Assembly (NCBI RefSeq): GCF_030124145.1
Contig: NZ_JASKMS010000005.1
Span: 203,985 to 267,984 of the forward strand
Length of the DNA: 64,000 nt
Direction: 5' to 3'
Source: Streptomyces sp. 378
GTDB lineage: Bacteria; Actinomycetota; Actinomycetes; Streptomycetales; Streptomycetaceae
This document shows, one piece after another, positions 46,685 to 59,999 of this stretch. Every line of letters starts with the position of its first letter. The first letter of the stretch is position 1. A program made the position numbers and the translations under genes. The notes under the pieces are model-generated. The model was not told the DNA's origin and searched no databases. It saw only the letters and a list, made by a program, of their open reading frames with translations.

Positions 46685-47688
46685 GAGAGAACCTCCGCAG
46701 GCGTCAGCAGGTCCGCCACGTCCAGGACGTGGTAGCCCGCCATCGCCGGGAGGCACCTGCCGTGGACCGGGCCGATGGGGGTCGCCCAGGCCCGCGGGAT
46801 CGCCGACACGCCCTGTGTCGCACCCGCCAGGGCCCCCGCCACCGCCGCCGTGGTGTCGGCGTCGCGGCCCATGTTCACCGCGGTCAGGACCGCCTGCTCG
46901 AAGTCGCCGTCCGCCGCCGCGTACGCGCCGAAGGCCAGGGCGACCGCCTCGGGGGCCAGATCGGTCCAGGGGTAGCCGCCGATGACGACCGCGGAGCGGA
47001 CCGCGCGTTCGCCGCGGTGGGCGACCGTCACCGCGCGGCGCAGGCTGCGGGCCGTCCAGGAGTCGTCGGGGACGACCGCGAGGGCCGCGGCCACCACCGC
47101 GGTCGAGGGGGCGCCGGCCATCGCCGCCGCGACCCCCGCCGCCACCGCCTGGCCGCCGTAGATGCCCTCGCCGTCATGGCTCACCGAGCCGTCGATCGCG
47201 ACCAGTCGGGCCGCCTCCGCCGGGCGGCCCGCGGCGAACACCCCGAAGGGGGCCGCCCGCATGGCCAGCCCGTCGCTCCAGGCATGCCGGTGCTGGGCGG
47301 AGATCGGGGCGGCCAGGCCCCGGCGCAGGTTCTCCAGGGTGCCGCGTTCGCTGAAGCCGGCGCCCCGGAAGGGGCCCTCGTCGCGATCGGCGATCCACTC
47401 GTGCCAGGCCGCCTCCACGTGGGCCGCCATGAGTGCGGAGCCGTGCCGGGCCAGGAGGAGGCCGGAGAAGATCGCGTACTCGGTGTCGTCGGTGCCCGCC
47501 GGCTTCTCGGCGACGTACCCGGTGATCCGGCCCCACCGGGCCCGGATCTCGGAGGGCTTCATGTTCTCGGCCGGGGCGCCGAGCGCGTCACCGACGGCCA
47601 GGCCCAGCAGCGCTCCGCGCGCCCGTGCGCGGAGTCCGGCGGCGTCCCCGGGCGCCGGGACGGAGGGGATGCAGGCGATCGGTGCCAT
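46681..47688 (-). CDS. ADP-ribosylglycohydrolase family paralogue 4 (motifs intact)
   Basis: 335 aa, the compact form of the family and the first gene of the operon. GDALGAPAENM (34-44), GTDDTEYAIFSG (65-76) and NMGRDADTTAAVAGALAGA (near 270) keep all expected metal-binding acids. A short hydrophobic N-terminus (MAPIACIPSV) is not a signal peptide. The ATG at 47688 follows a 215-base divergent region that should hold the promoter of the six-gene unit. Confidence 0.9.
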   Translation of the reverse strand: MAPIACIPSVPAPGDAAGLRARARGALLGLAVGDALGAPAENMKPSEIRARWGRITGYVAEKPAGTDDTEYAIFSGLLLARHGSALMAAHVEAAWHEWIADRDEGPFRGAGFSERGTLENLRRGLAAPISAQHRHAWSDGLAMRAAPFGVFAAGRPAEAARLVAIDGSVSHDGEGIYGGQAVAAGVAAAMAGAPSTAVVAAALAVVPDDSWTARSLRRAVTVAHRGERAVRSAVVIGGYPWTDLAPEAVALAFGAYAAADGDFEQAVLTAVNMGRDADTTAAVAGALAGATQGVSAIPRAWATPIGPVHGRCLPAMAGYHVLDVADLLTPAEVLS

Positions 47689-47903
47689 ACGGCATGTGTC
47701 CCCCTCAGGTGACCCAGCCGAGCCTCATGCGCCTCAGCATCACCCGGTCGACATCTGCGCGCGACAATGATCAAGTGAGCGTTCAAGGGTAAAACCGCAG
47801 GTTAGCGCAGCCTTTCCTTGCTGGCGAGGGGGAAATTCGAGGCGTAGTTTGGGGGTTGTAGAACTCTGGAATCTGTCCAAAGAACGGGGAGTGGGGATCT
47901 TCC

Positions 47904-48635
47904 ATGGCCATCATCGACACCGAGGCGACGCTGCACGAGGCGCACCGGGACAACCACACCCACCGGGATGTGAACGGCGGCTGGCTGCGTCCCGCGGTGT
48001 TCGGAGCGATGGACGGCCTCGTCTCCAACCTCGCACTGATGACGGGCGTCGCGGGCGGGGCGGTCGGTCAGCACACCATCGTCCTCAGCGGACTCGCGGG
48101 CCTGGCCGCCGGCGCCTTCTCGATGGCCGCCGGCGAGTACACCTCCGTCGCCTCGCAGCGCGAGCTCGTCGAGGCCGAGCTGGACGTGGAGCGGCGCCAG
48201 TTGCGCAAGCACCCCCAGGACGAGGAGGCCGAGCTCGCGGCGCTGTACGAGTCGAGGGGCGTCGAGCCGCGACTGGCCCGTGAGGTGGCCCGGCAGCTGT
48301 CGGAGGACCCCGAGCAGGCCCTGGAGATCCACGCCCGCGAGGAACTGGGCATCGATCCCGGCGATCTGCCCTCGCCCACCGTGGCCGCGGTGTCGAGCTT
48401 CGGCTCCTTCGCGCTGGGCGCGCTGATTCCCGTACTGCCGTATCTGCTGGGGGCGAGCAGCATGTGGCCGGCCGTGTTGCTGGCGCTGCTCGGGCTCTTC
48501 CTGTGCGGCGCGGTGGTGGCCAAGGTGACGGCGCGCACCTGGTGGTACAGCGGGCTGCGGCAACTGCTCCTGGGAGCGGCGGCGGCCGGTGTGACGTACG
48601 CCCTGGGCACCTTGTTCGGAACGGCCGTAGGATAG
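47904..48635 (+). CDS. VIT1/CCC1-family transporter
   Basis: 243 aa membrane protein of the vacuolar-iron-transporter type, which carries Fe(II)/Mn(II) out of the cytoplasm. The start GGWLRPAVFGAMDGLVSNLALM (helix 1) and GAFSMAAGEYTSVASQRE (helix 2, with the family Met and Glu-Tyr) are diagnostic. A charged middle domain (about 80-145, Glu-rich) is the metal-binding loop, followed by three further helices to the end. GGAG precedes the ATG by about 12 bases. It diverges from the glycohydrolase operon. Confidence 0.9.
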   Translation: MAIIDTEATLHEAHRDNHTHRDVNGGWLRPAVFGAMDGLVSNLALMTGVAGGAVGQHTIVLSGLAGLAAGAFSMAAGEYTSVASQRELVEAELDVERRQLRKHPQDEEAELAALYESRGVEPRLAREVARQLSEDPEQALEIHAREELGIDPGDLPSPTVAAVSSFGSFALGALIPVLPYLLGASSMWPAVLLALLGLFLCGAVVAKVTARTWWYSGLRQLLLGAAAAGVTYALGTLFGTAVG

Positions 48636-49016
48636 CGCGGCTCGGATCTATGCGAGGGGCCGCATAAGTAGCCGTTACTCGTGGGTTTCGGATGTGTGGC
48701 CACCGGGCATGAGCCCCAAGCGCTGCGGGCAACGACGCCCGCCGCGCGCCCCAGCGGGCGGGCGAAGCCGCCTGTCCCGCTCCCCGGGCCGACGGAAACC
48801 GATCTGACCCGGTCGTTCCGTGCGGTCCCTCCATGCTTCCGCTGCTGGTGCGGTACCCCCGCCGCGAACCCGCAGTGTCCGCATGCTGGAACGGATTATC
48901 CCGGTTCCCGAGAACCGCTCCATCATGTAACCTGCACGAAATTTTGCGATCACGCGAGGGCCAACGTCGTCCCTCGGCACATGCACATATGCCAGATGAC
49001 GACGACGGGAGAGCCG
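48636..49016. promoter_or_regulatory. 381-base intergenic region before gltB
   Basis: No gene is supported here. The frame stays open in line with gltB but without coding character or a good start. The region holds a GlnR-like site (48927-48953) and ends in the GGGAGAG ribosome site of gltB. It should contain the gltBD promoter. Confidence 0.6.
48927..48953. promoter_or_regulatory. GlnR-like binding site upstream of gltB
   Basis: GTAAC-N6-GAAAT-N6-ATCAC (48927-48931, 48938-48942, 48949-48953). The Streptomyces GlnR box is usually written gTnAC-N6-GaAAc repeated, so the spacing is exact and two of three half-sites fit with one mismatch each. It lies 64 bases before the gltB ATG. GlnR is the nitrogen regulator, so control of glutamate synthase by it would make sense, but binding is not shown. 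Confidence 0.42.
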
Positions 49017-53613
<4,597 letters not shown>

Positions 53614-53621
<8 letters not shown>

Positions 53622-55077
53622 CCCGAAGGGCTTCCTGAACCACGGGCGCGAGCTCGCCAAGTCCCGCCCCGTCGAAGAGCGCGTCAAGGACTGGAACGAG
53701 GTCTACGTCCCCGGCTCCCTGCTGCCGATCATCAGCAAGCAGGCCAGCCGCTGCATGGACTGCGGCATCCCGTTCTGCCACAACGGCTGTCCGCTCGGGA
53801 ACCTCATCCCCGAGTGGAACGACTACGCCTACCGCGAGGACTGGGCGGCAGCGCAGGAGCGCCTGCACGCCACCAACAACTTCCCGGAGTTCACGGGCCG
53901 CCTGTGCCCCGCTCCGTGCGAGTCGGCGTGCGTGCTCGGCATCAACCAGCCGCCGGTCACCATCAAGAACGTCGAGGTCTCGATCATCGACAAGGCGTGG
54001 GAGACCGGGGACGTCGCCCCGCAGATCCCGGAGCGCCTGTCCGGCAAGACCGTCGCGGTCATCGGCTCGGGCCCGGCCGGTCTGGCCGCCGCCCAGCAGC
54101 TCACCCGCGCCGGTCACACCGTCGCCGTCTACGAGCGCGCGGACCGCATCGGAGGCCTCCTCCGCTACGGCATCCCCGAGTTCAAGATGGAGAAGCGGCA
54201 CATCAACCGCCGCATCGAGCAGATGCGCGCCGAGGGCACCCGCTTCCGCACGGGCATCGAGATCGGCCGCGACCTGAAGGCCACGGACCTGAAGAAGCGC
54301 TACGACGCGGTCGTCCTGGCCGTCGGCGCCACCACGGCCCGCGACCTGCCGGTGCCGGGCCGTGAGCTCAAGGGCGTCTACCAGGCCATGGAGTACCTGC
54401 CGCTGGCCAACAAGGTGCAGGAGGGCGACTTCGTGGCGCCCCCCATCACGGCCGAGGGCAAGCACGTCGTGGTCATCGGCGGCGGCGACACCGGCGCGGA
54501 CTGCGTGGGCACGGCCCACCGCCAGGGCGCGGCCTCCGTCACGCAGCTGGAGATCATGCCCCGCCCGAGCGACGAGCGGCACCCGACCAACCAGCCGTGG
54601 CCGACCTTCCCCATGCTGTACAAGGTCACCTCGGCCCACGAAGAGGGCGGCGAGCGCGTCTACTCGGTCTCCACGACCCACTTCGAGGGCGACGAGGACG
54701 GCAACGTCCAGTGGCTGCACCTCACCGAGGTGGAGTTCATCGACGGCAAGCTGACCCAGAAGCCGGGCACCGAGCGCAAGATCCCCGCCCAGCTGGTCAC
54801 CCTCGCCATGGGCTTCACCGGCACCGACCGTGAGAACGGCCTGGTCGAGCAGTTCGGCCTGGAGCTCGACGAGCGCGGCAACATCGCCCGCGACGCCGAC
54901 TTCCAGACCAACGTGCCGGGCGTGTTCGTCGCCGGTGACGCCGGACGCGGCCAGTCGCTCATCGTCTGGGCGATCGCGGAGGGCCGCTCGGCGGCACGCG
55001 GCGTGGACCGTGCCCTCACGGGCGCGAGCGAGCTGCCGGCGCCGATCCGCCCCACGGACCGCGCGCTGATGGTCTGA
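53614..55077 (+). CDS. gltD: Glutamate synthase, small subunit
   Basis: 487 aa NADPH-oxidising subunit that feeds electrons to GltB. The N-terminal Fe-S domain has cysteines 47, 50, 55 and 59 in [15 protein letters not shown] and 98, 102, 106 in [11 protein letters not shown]. The FAD site is [12 protein letters not shown] (149-160) and the NADPH site [13 protein letters not shown]. The end carries [18 protein letters not shown], the second FAD-binding segment. The ATG lies inside the last codons of gltB, so the two subunits are coupled. Confidence 0.97.
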
Positions 55078-55142
55078 CCGCACCACGCCACACCGCACCG
55101 CACCGCACAAAAGACGTCCCGCACAACGGCGTGCGGAACACT

Positions 55143-55192
55143 GACAGCGCCTGCCCATCAGTCCCCGACCGGACGACCGGGCAGGCGCTGTC
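55143..55192 (+). terminator. Terminator after gltD
   Basis: Perfect 14-bp arms GACAGCGCCTGCCC (55143-55156) and GGGCAGGCGCTGTC (55179-55192) around a 22-base loop, 66 bases past the gltD stop. Confidence 0.7.
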
Positions 55193-55201
55193 GCATGTCC
55201 T

Positions 55202-55269
55202 CAGCCGGTGCGGTCGCCGAGTCCGCCCCGTCGGTCGGCTCGTCGGCGAGCAGGGTCACGGGGCGCACG
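55202..55269 (-). pseudogene. Relic of an ABC ATPase Walker B region (minus strand)
   Basis: The minus strand encodes RPVTLLADEPTDGADSAT, which is the Walker B/D-loop pattern of MacB/LolD-type ABC ATPases (LLADEPTGALDS). There is no Walker A, no signature motif and no start, and the frame soon becomes unrelated sequence. The matching C-terminal part of such an ATPase lies next to it on the other strand, so the gene has been broken and partly inverted. Confidence 0.5.
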
Positions 55270-55374
55270 CGAGGGCGTCACGGCCCTCGTCGCCACCCAC
55301 GAGACCCTCAACTCCTCGGCCTGGCCGACCGGGTGCTGGAACTGAGCGACGGAGTGGCCGTCGAGGAGTGAGAG
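55270..55374 (+). pseudogene. Relic of an ABC ATPase C-terminus (plus strand, frameshifted)
   Basis: One frame reads EGVTALVATHET (the switch-His region, normally VATHDP), then after a shift near 55308 another frame reads LLGLADRVLELSDGVAVEE and stops at 55374. This is the usual end of a MacB/LolD-type ATPase. The first half is missing, apart from a Walker B piece on the opposite strand just upstream. The stop ends 10 bases before the VWA gene start. Confidence 0.55.
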
Positions 55375-55384
55375 GATGCGGGCC

Positions 55385-56119
55385 ATGGTCGCGATCAGCC
55401 TCAGCAAGGTCCAGGAGACCGCTCCCGCACTGGTGAACCTCTACAAGAGCGCCGGGGTGTCCCTCGCGAAGCACGGCCTCGACGGGCTGCGGGCCGCGGT
55501 CTATCTCGTGGTCGACTACTCGGGCTCGATGAAGCCGTACTACAAGGACGGCAGTGTGCAGGCGCTGGCCGAGCGGGTGCTCGGGCTGTCGGCGCATCTG
55601 GACGACGACGGCAGCGTGCCGGTCGTGTTCTTCTCCACCGACGTCGACGCCGTCACCGACATCGCCCTCGCCGATCACCGGGGCAGGGTCGAGCGGATCG
55701 TCGCCGGGCTCGGGCACATGGGGAAGACCAGCTACCACCTGGCGATGGACGCCGTCATCGACCACTACCTGGACAGCGGGTCGGCCGAGCCCGCCCTCGT
55801 GGTGTTCCAGACCGACGGCGGGCCCATCAACAAGCTCGCCGCGGAGCGGTACCTCTGCAAGGCGGCCAAGCTGCCGCTGTTCTGGCAGTTCATCGGCTTC
55901 GGCGACCCGGGCAGCAAGCAGTTCGACTTCCTGCGCAAGCTGGACGAGCTGGCCGTGCCCGGCAAGCGGATCGTCGACAACGCCGGGTTCTTCCACGCGG
56001 GGGCGGATCCGCGCAGGGTCCCGGACACCGAGCTGTACGACCGGCTGGTGGGCGAGTTCCCGAAGTGGCTGCTGGCCGCGCGGGCGCGGGGGATCGTGAG
56101 GGACTCCGGCAGCCGCTGA
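55385..56119 (+). CDS. VWA domain protein (TerF/TerY-like)
   Basis: 244 aa, a single von Willebrand A domain. The metal-adhesion site starts with VVDYSGSM (42-49; D44, S46, S48), with a Thr in GKTSYHLAMDAV and an Asp in FQTDGGP. The N-terminus VAISLSKVQETAPAL resembles TerD/TerF proteins of the tellurium-resistance group. Such proteins are cytoplasmic and bind Ca or Mg; the exact role is unknown. The ATG at 55385 has GAGAGG at good distance; an ATG at 55376 is also in frame. Confidence 0.88.
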   Translation: MVAISLSKVQETAPALVNLYKSAGVSLAKHGLDGLRAAVYLVVDYSGSMKPYYKDGSVQALAERVLGLSAHLDDDGSVPVVFFSTDVDAVTDIALADHRGRVERIVAGLGHMGKTSYHLAMDAVIDHYLDSGSAEPALVVFQTDGGPINKLAAERYLCKAAKLPLFWQFIGFGDPGSKQFDFLRKLDELAVPGKRIVDNAGFFHAGADPRRVPDTELYDRLVGEFPKWLLAARARGIVRDSGSR

Positions 56120-56221
56120 GCCGGGCCGCTCCTCCCCTTGGCCCAACCGCCCCCACGCCCCGTTTGCACGCCCGCGACGCCGTGCCACGCTGGGAAGGAT
56201 CCGACGGGGAGGCGACGACGT

Positions 56222-57877
56222 ATGGGCGACGACGGCGCACGACGGGTGTACGGGACGGACTCCCTCCGCAGGGGATCGCCCGCGGGCAGGGGCGAAAAGC
56301 TCGCCGACTGGGCGGACGGGCGGCTCGGGCTGTTCGCCCTGGCCAGGGCCAACATGCGCAAGGTCTTCCCGGACCACTGGTCCTTCATGCTGGGCGAGGT
56401 CACCCTCTACAGCTTCGTCGTGCTGATCCTCACCGGCGTCTACCTCACCCTGTTCTTCGAGCCGAGCATGCAGGAGGTCGTCTACAACGGCTCCTACACC
56501 GAGCTCAACGGCGTCCTCATGAGCAGGGCGTTCGAGTCCACGCTGGACATCAGCTTCGATGTGCGCGGCGGGCTGCTGATCCGGCAGATCCACCACTGGG
56601 CGGCGCTGGTCTTCATCGCCGGCATGCTGGTGCACATGATGCGGGTGTTCTTCACGGGCGCCTTCCGCAAGCCGCGCGAGCTGAACTGGCTCTTCGGCTG
56701 GACCCTGCTGATGCTCGGCATCATCACGGGCCTGACCGGCTACTCCCTCCCCGACGACCTGCTGTCCGGCACCGGCCTCCGCTTCGCCCAGGGTGCGATC
56801 CTGTCCATCCCGATCGTCGGGACGTACCTGTCGTTCTTCCTGTTCGGCGGGGAGTTCCCGGGCGAGGACATCATCTCGCGGCTGTACCCCGTCCACATCC
56901 TGCTGCTGCCCGGGATCATGCTGGGCCTGGTGACCGCCCATCTGATCCTGGTCTTCTACCACAAGCACACCCAGTTCCCGGGCCCCGGCCGCCGGGAGCG
57001 GTCGGTCGTCGGGATGCCCTTCCTGCCGGTCTACATGGCCAAGGCCGGCGGCTTCTTCTTCCTCGTCTTCGGCGTGCTGACGGTGATGGGCGCGATCGCC
57101 CAGATCAACCCCGTGTGGGCCTTCGGCCCCTACCGGCCCGACCTGGTCACCACCGGCGCCCAGCCCGACTGGTACCTCGGCTTCTCCGAAGGCCTCATCC
57201 GGGTGATGCCGGGATGGGAGATCAACCTCTGGGGGCACACCCTCGTCCTCGGCGTGTTCATCCCGTTCGCGCTCTTCCCGCTGATCCTGCTCGCCCTCGG
57301 CGTCTACCCCTTCATCGAGGCGTGGATCACCGGCGACAAACGCGAGCACCACATCCTGGACCGGCCGCGCAACGCGCCCGTGCGCACCGGTCTCGGCGTG
57401 GCCTGGCTGACTCTGTACGCGGTGCTGCTGATCGGCGGCGGCAACGACATCGTCGCCACCCATCTGCATCTGTCCATCAACGCGATCACCTGGTTCGTGC
57501 GGATCGGCGTCTTCGTGCTGCCGGTGGCCGCCTTCATCGTCACGAAGAAGATCTGCATGGGCCTGCAGCGCCGCGACCGCGCCAAGGTGCTGCACGGGCA
57601 GGAGACCGGCACCGTCAAGCGGCTCCCGACCGGCGAGTACATCGAGGTCCACGAACCCCTCACCCAGGCCGATCTGTTCACGCTCACCCAGCACGAGCAG
57701 CACCCGCCCTTCGAGGCCGGGCGCGAGATCGACGCGAGGGGAGTCCGCCGCAGGGTCAAGCGGTCCGAGCGGCTGCGCGCCCGGCTCGCCAAGGCCATGT
57801 TCGGGCCCGACGCGCGTATCGAGAAACCGACGGTGGAGGAGTACCGGGAGATCACCAGCGGCGATCACCGGCACTGA
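56222..57877 (+). CDS. Solitary cytochrome b subunit (QcrB paralogue)
   Basis: 551 aa, full-length actinobacterial QcrB type with eight or nine helices and a long C-terminal cytoplasmic tail. Haem-b ligands are in IHHWAALVFIAGMLVHMM (H124/125, H138) and YPVHILLLPGIMLGLVTAH (H225, H240). The quinol-site motif is PDWY (315-318), the actinobacterial form of PEWY. There are no qcrC or qcrA genes beside it, so it is not the main bc1 operon copy. It may replace QcrB in the bc1-aa3 complex under some conditions or act with another partner. Its end overlaps the convergent dehydrogenase gene by 26 bases. Confidence 0.9.
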   Translation: MGDDGARRVYGTDSLRRGSPAGRGEKLADWADGRLGLFALARANMRKVFPDHWSFMLGEVTLYSFVVLILTGVYLTLFFEPSMQEVVYNGSYTELNGVLMSRAFESTLDISFDVRGGLLIRQIHHWAALVFIAGMLVHMMRVFFTGAFRKPRELNWLFGWTLLMLGIITGLTGYSLPDDLLSGTGLRFAQGAILSIPIVGTYLSFFLFGGEFPGEDIISRLYPVHILLLPGIMLGLVTAHLILVFYHKHTQFPGPGRRERSVVGMPFLPVYMAKAGGFFFLVFGVLTVMGAIAQINPVWAFGPYRPDLVTTGAQPDWYLGFSEGLIRVMPGWEINLWGHTLVLGVFIPFALFPLILLALGVYPFIEAWITGDKREHHILDRPRNAPVRTGLGVAWLTLYAVLLIGGGNDIVATHLHLSINAITWFVRIGVFVLPVAAFIVTKKICMGLQRRDRAKVLHGQETGTVKRLPTGEYIEVHEPLTQADLFTLTQHEQHPPFEAGREIDARGVRRRVKRSERLRARLAKAMFGPDARIEKPTVEEYREITSGDHRH

Positions 57878-58811
57878 CGACCAGGGCCCGGCACGTCTCG
57901 GGGTCACCCCAGGCCGTGCGCAGGGCCCGGGCCTTGGTCAGCCACAGCCCCAGGCCGTACTCCGCGGTGTAGCCGATCGCCCCGTGCAGGTGCAGCGCGG
58001 TGCGGGCCGTGGCGTACGCCGCCTCGCACGCGGCCGCCTTGGCGGCGGCGACCTCGGCCGGACGCATGCTCAGCGCGGCGCCGAACAGCAGGGGACGCGC
58101 GAACTCCAGGGCCGTCTTCGCGTCGGCCAGCCGGTGCTTGACCGCCTGGAACGAGCCGACGGGCACGCCGAACTGGGTGCGCTGCCTGACGTATCCGACG
58201 GTTCTGTCGAGGAGTGCGAGGCCCACGCCGAGGGCTTGGGCGGCGGTGGCGAGGCGGGCCCAGGTGAGGGCCTGCTCCACGGGCGGGCCGAGGAGCTCCC
58301 CGCCGGGGGTGAGGGGGGTGAGGCGGCGCGCCGGGTCGAGGGAGGGGCGGAGGGGGCCGTGGCCGGGGGAGAGGCGGATGCCGTCAGGGGTGCAGGCGAG
58401 CCGGAGGGCCGCCGCGTCGCCGTCCAGGGCGTACGCGCCCTCGGGGGCCACCGTCGCCATCGTCTCCCCGGACGCGAGGGCCGGCAGCAGCCGCTCGGCG
58501 GCACCCGGGTCGGCCCCGGTGAGGAGCACCGCCGCCGTGACCGTCTCGACCAGCGGGCCGGGTACCGCGTGGCGGCCCAGTTCGACGAAGGCCACGGCCA
58601 GTTCGACGGGGCGCGGTCCCAGGCCCTCGTACGCCTCCGGCACCGCCAGCGCGAACACGCCCGCCCGAGCCGCACGGGACCACAGCGCCCGCCCGCTCGC
58701 GTGGTCGCCCCGGCTCCAGTCCCGGATCACCGCCGGTGTGTCCGCCGCCGTCAGCAGGGCGTCCAGCGACGCCGCGAAGGCACGTTGCTCGGGATCGAGG
58801 AGGAAGCGCAT
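57852..58811 (-). CDS. Acyl-CoA dehydrogenase family protein (FadE-like, subunit 2)
   Basis: 319 aa, shorter than the usual ~380. The N-terminal helical part (FLLDPEQRAFAASLDALL) and C-terminal FAD-binding helices (RQRTQFGVPVGSFQAVKHRLADA, HLHGAIGYTAEYGLGLWL) are clear. The middle beta domain is reduced. Such short partners often form heterotetramers with a second dehydrogenase, as in mycobacterial steroid-degrading ChsE pairs; the larger partner would be the gene at 58843, 31 bases upstream. An in-frame GTG at 58814 is the alternative start. Confidence 0.88.
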   Translation of the reverse strand: MRFLLDPEQRAFAASLDALLTAADTPAVIRDWSRGDHASGRALWSRAARAGVFALAVPEAYEGLGPRPVELAVAFVELGRHAVPGPLVETVTAAVLLTGADPGAAERLLPALASGETMATVAPEGAYALDGDAAALRLACTPDGIRLSPGHGPLRPSLDPARRLTPLTPGGELLGPPVEQALTWARLATAAQALGVGLALLDRTVGYVRQRTQFGVPVGSFQAVKHRLADAKTALEFARPLLFGAALSMRPAEVAAAKAAACEAAYATARTALHLHGAIGYTAEYGLGLWLTKARALRTAWGDPETCRALVVSAGDRRW

Positions 58812-58842
58812 CACAACCGGCCCTCCGGCCGAGCGCCCGGCA

Positions 58843-59982
58843 TCAGCGGCGTCCCTTCGGCAGGCCGAGCAGGCGCTCGGCGATGATGTCGCGCTGGATC
58901 TCGTTCGTGCCCGCGTACAGGGGCCCGGCGAGGGCGAAGACGTACCGCTCCGCCCAGTCGGTGTCCGCTGCCTCGCCCTCGGGGCCGAGCAGGTCGAGGG
59001 CCGTCTCGTGCAGCGCGAGGTCCAGCTCCGACCAGAAGACCTTGTTCAGGCTCGACTCGGGGCCGACGGCCTCGCCCTCCAGGAAGCGGGAGGCGGCCGC
59101 GTACGTGAACAGCTGGTAGGCGCGGGCACCGGTCAGGGCGTCGGCCACCCGGCCCCGCATCGACACCGGGCAGCCCCGCTCGCGCCACAGCTCCTCCAGC
59201 CGGCGCGCGGCGGCCAGGAAGCGGCCGGGGGAGCGGAGCAACAGCCCGCGTTCGTTGCCGGCCGTCGACATCGCGATGCGCCAGCCCTGGCCCGGGGCGC
59301 CGATCACGTCCTCGTCGGGCACGAAGACCTCGTCGAGGAACAGCTCCGCGAAGGCGGGCCTGCCGTCGAGGCGGCCGATCGGGCGGACCGTGACACCGGG
59401 GGCGCGCAGGCCGAACATCAGGTACGTCAGGCCCTGGTGGGGCTTGGCGGTGTCCGGGTCGCTGCGGAACAGCCCGAAGGCGCGGTCGGCGAACGCGGCC
59501 CGCGAGGACCAGGTCTTCTGGCCGGTCAGCAGCCATCCGCCGTCCGTGCGCACGGCCCTCGCCCGCAGGGACGCCAGGTCGGAACCGGCCTCGGGCTCCG
59601 ACCAGGCCTGCGCCCAGACCACCTCGCCGCAGGCCATCGGGGGCAGGACCCGGGCCCGCTGCTCCTCGGTGCCGTGGTCGAGGAGGGTCGGGGCGAGCAA
59701 CTGGATGCCGTTCTGGCCGACGCGGCCCGGGGCGCCCGCGGCCCAGTACTCCTCCTCGAAGAGCAGCCACCGCACCAGCCCCGCGTCCCGCCCGCCGTAG
59801 CGCGAGGGCCAGTTGACGACCGACCAGCGCTCCGCGGCCAGCTCCGCCTCCCAGGCGCGGTGCGCGGCGAAGCCCTCCTCGGTCTCCAGGGAGGGCAGCG
59901 GATCGCGTGGCACGTGCGTGTGCAGCCACTCCCGCGCCTCGGCGCGGAACCGCTCGTCCGCAGGGGAGAACACCAGGTCCAC
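58843..59982 (-). CDS. Acyl-CoA dehydrogenase (FadE-like, subunit 1)
   Basis: 379 aa, full family length. N-terminal helices to about residue 115, then the beta domain with VWAQAWSEPEAGSDLASLR and LTGQKTWSSRA (FAD contacts), and the C-terminal helices ending YAGTNEIQRDIIAERLLGL, the diagnostic ACAD segment. GGAGGGAG lies upstream of the GTG at 59982. It is the first gene of a minus-strand pair and diverges from the SDR-TetR-thiolase operon across a palindrome. The acyl substrate is unknown; a branched or cyclic acid is possible. Confidence 0.92.
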   Translation of the reverse strand: MDLVFSPADERFRAEAREWLHTHVPRDPLPSLETEEGFAAHRAWEAELAAERWSVVNWPSRYGGRDAGLVRWLLFEEEYWAAGAPGRVGQNGIQLLAPTLLDHGTEEQRARVLPPMACGEVVWAQAWSEPEAGSDLASLRARAVRTDGGWLLTGQKTWSSRAAFADRAFGLFRSDPDTAKPHQGLTYLMFGLRAPGVTVRPIGRLDGRPAFAELFLDEVFVPDEDVIGAPGQGWRIAMSTAGNERGLLLRSPGRFLAAARRLEELWRERGCPVSMRGRVADALTGARAYQLFTYAAASRFLEGEAVGPESSLNKVFWSELDLALHETALDLLGPEGEAADTDWAERYVFALAGPLYAGTNEIQRDIIAERLLGLPKGRR

Positions 59983-59999
59983 GACCGCTCCCTCCTTCC

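Noticed and set aside
40912..47688. Anti-phage or toxin-antitoxin (DarT/DarG-like) system
   Set aside because: No ADP-ribosyltransferase toxin, macrodomain or nuclease gene accompanies the four glycohydrolase paralogues; the CoA-enzyme partners point to metabolism instead.
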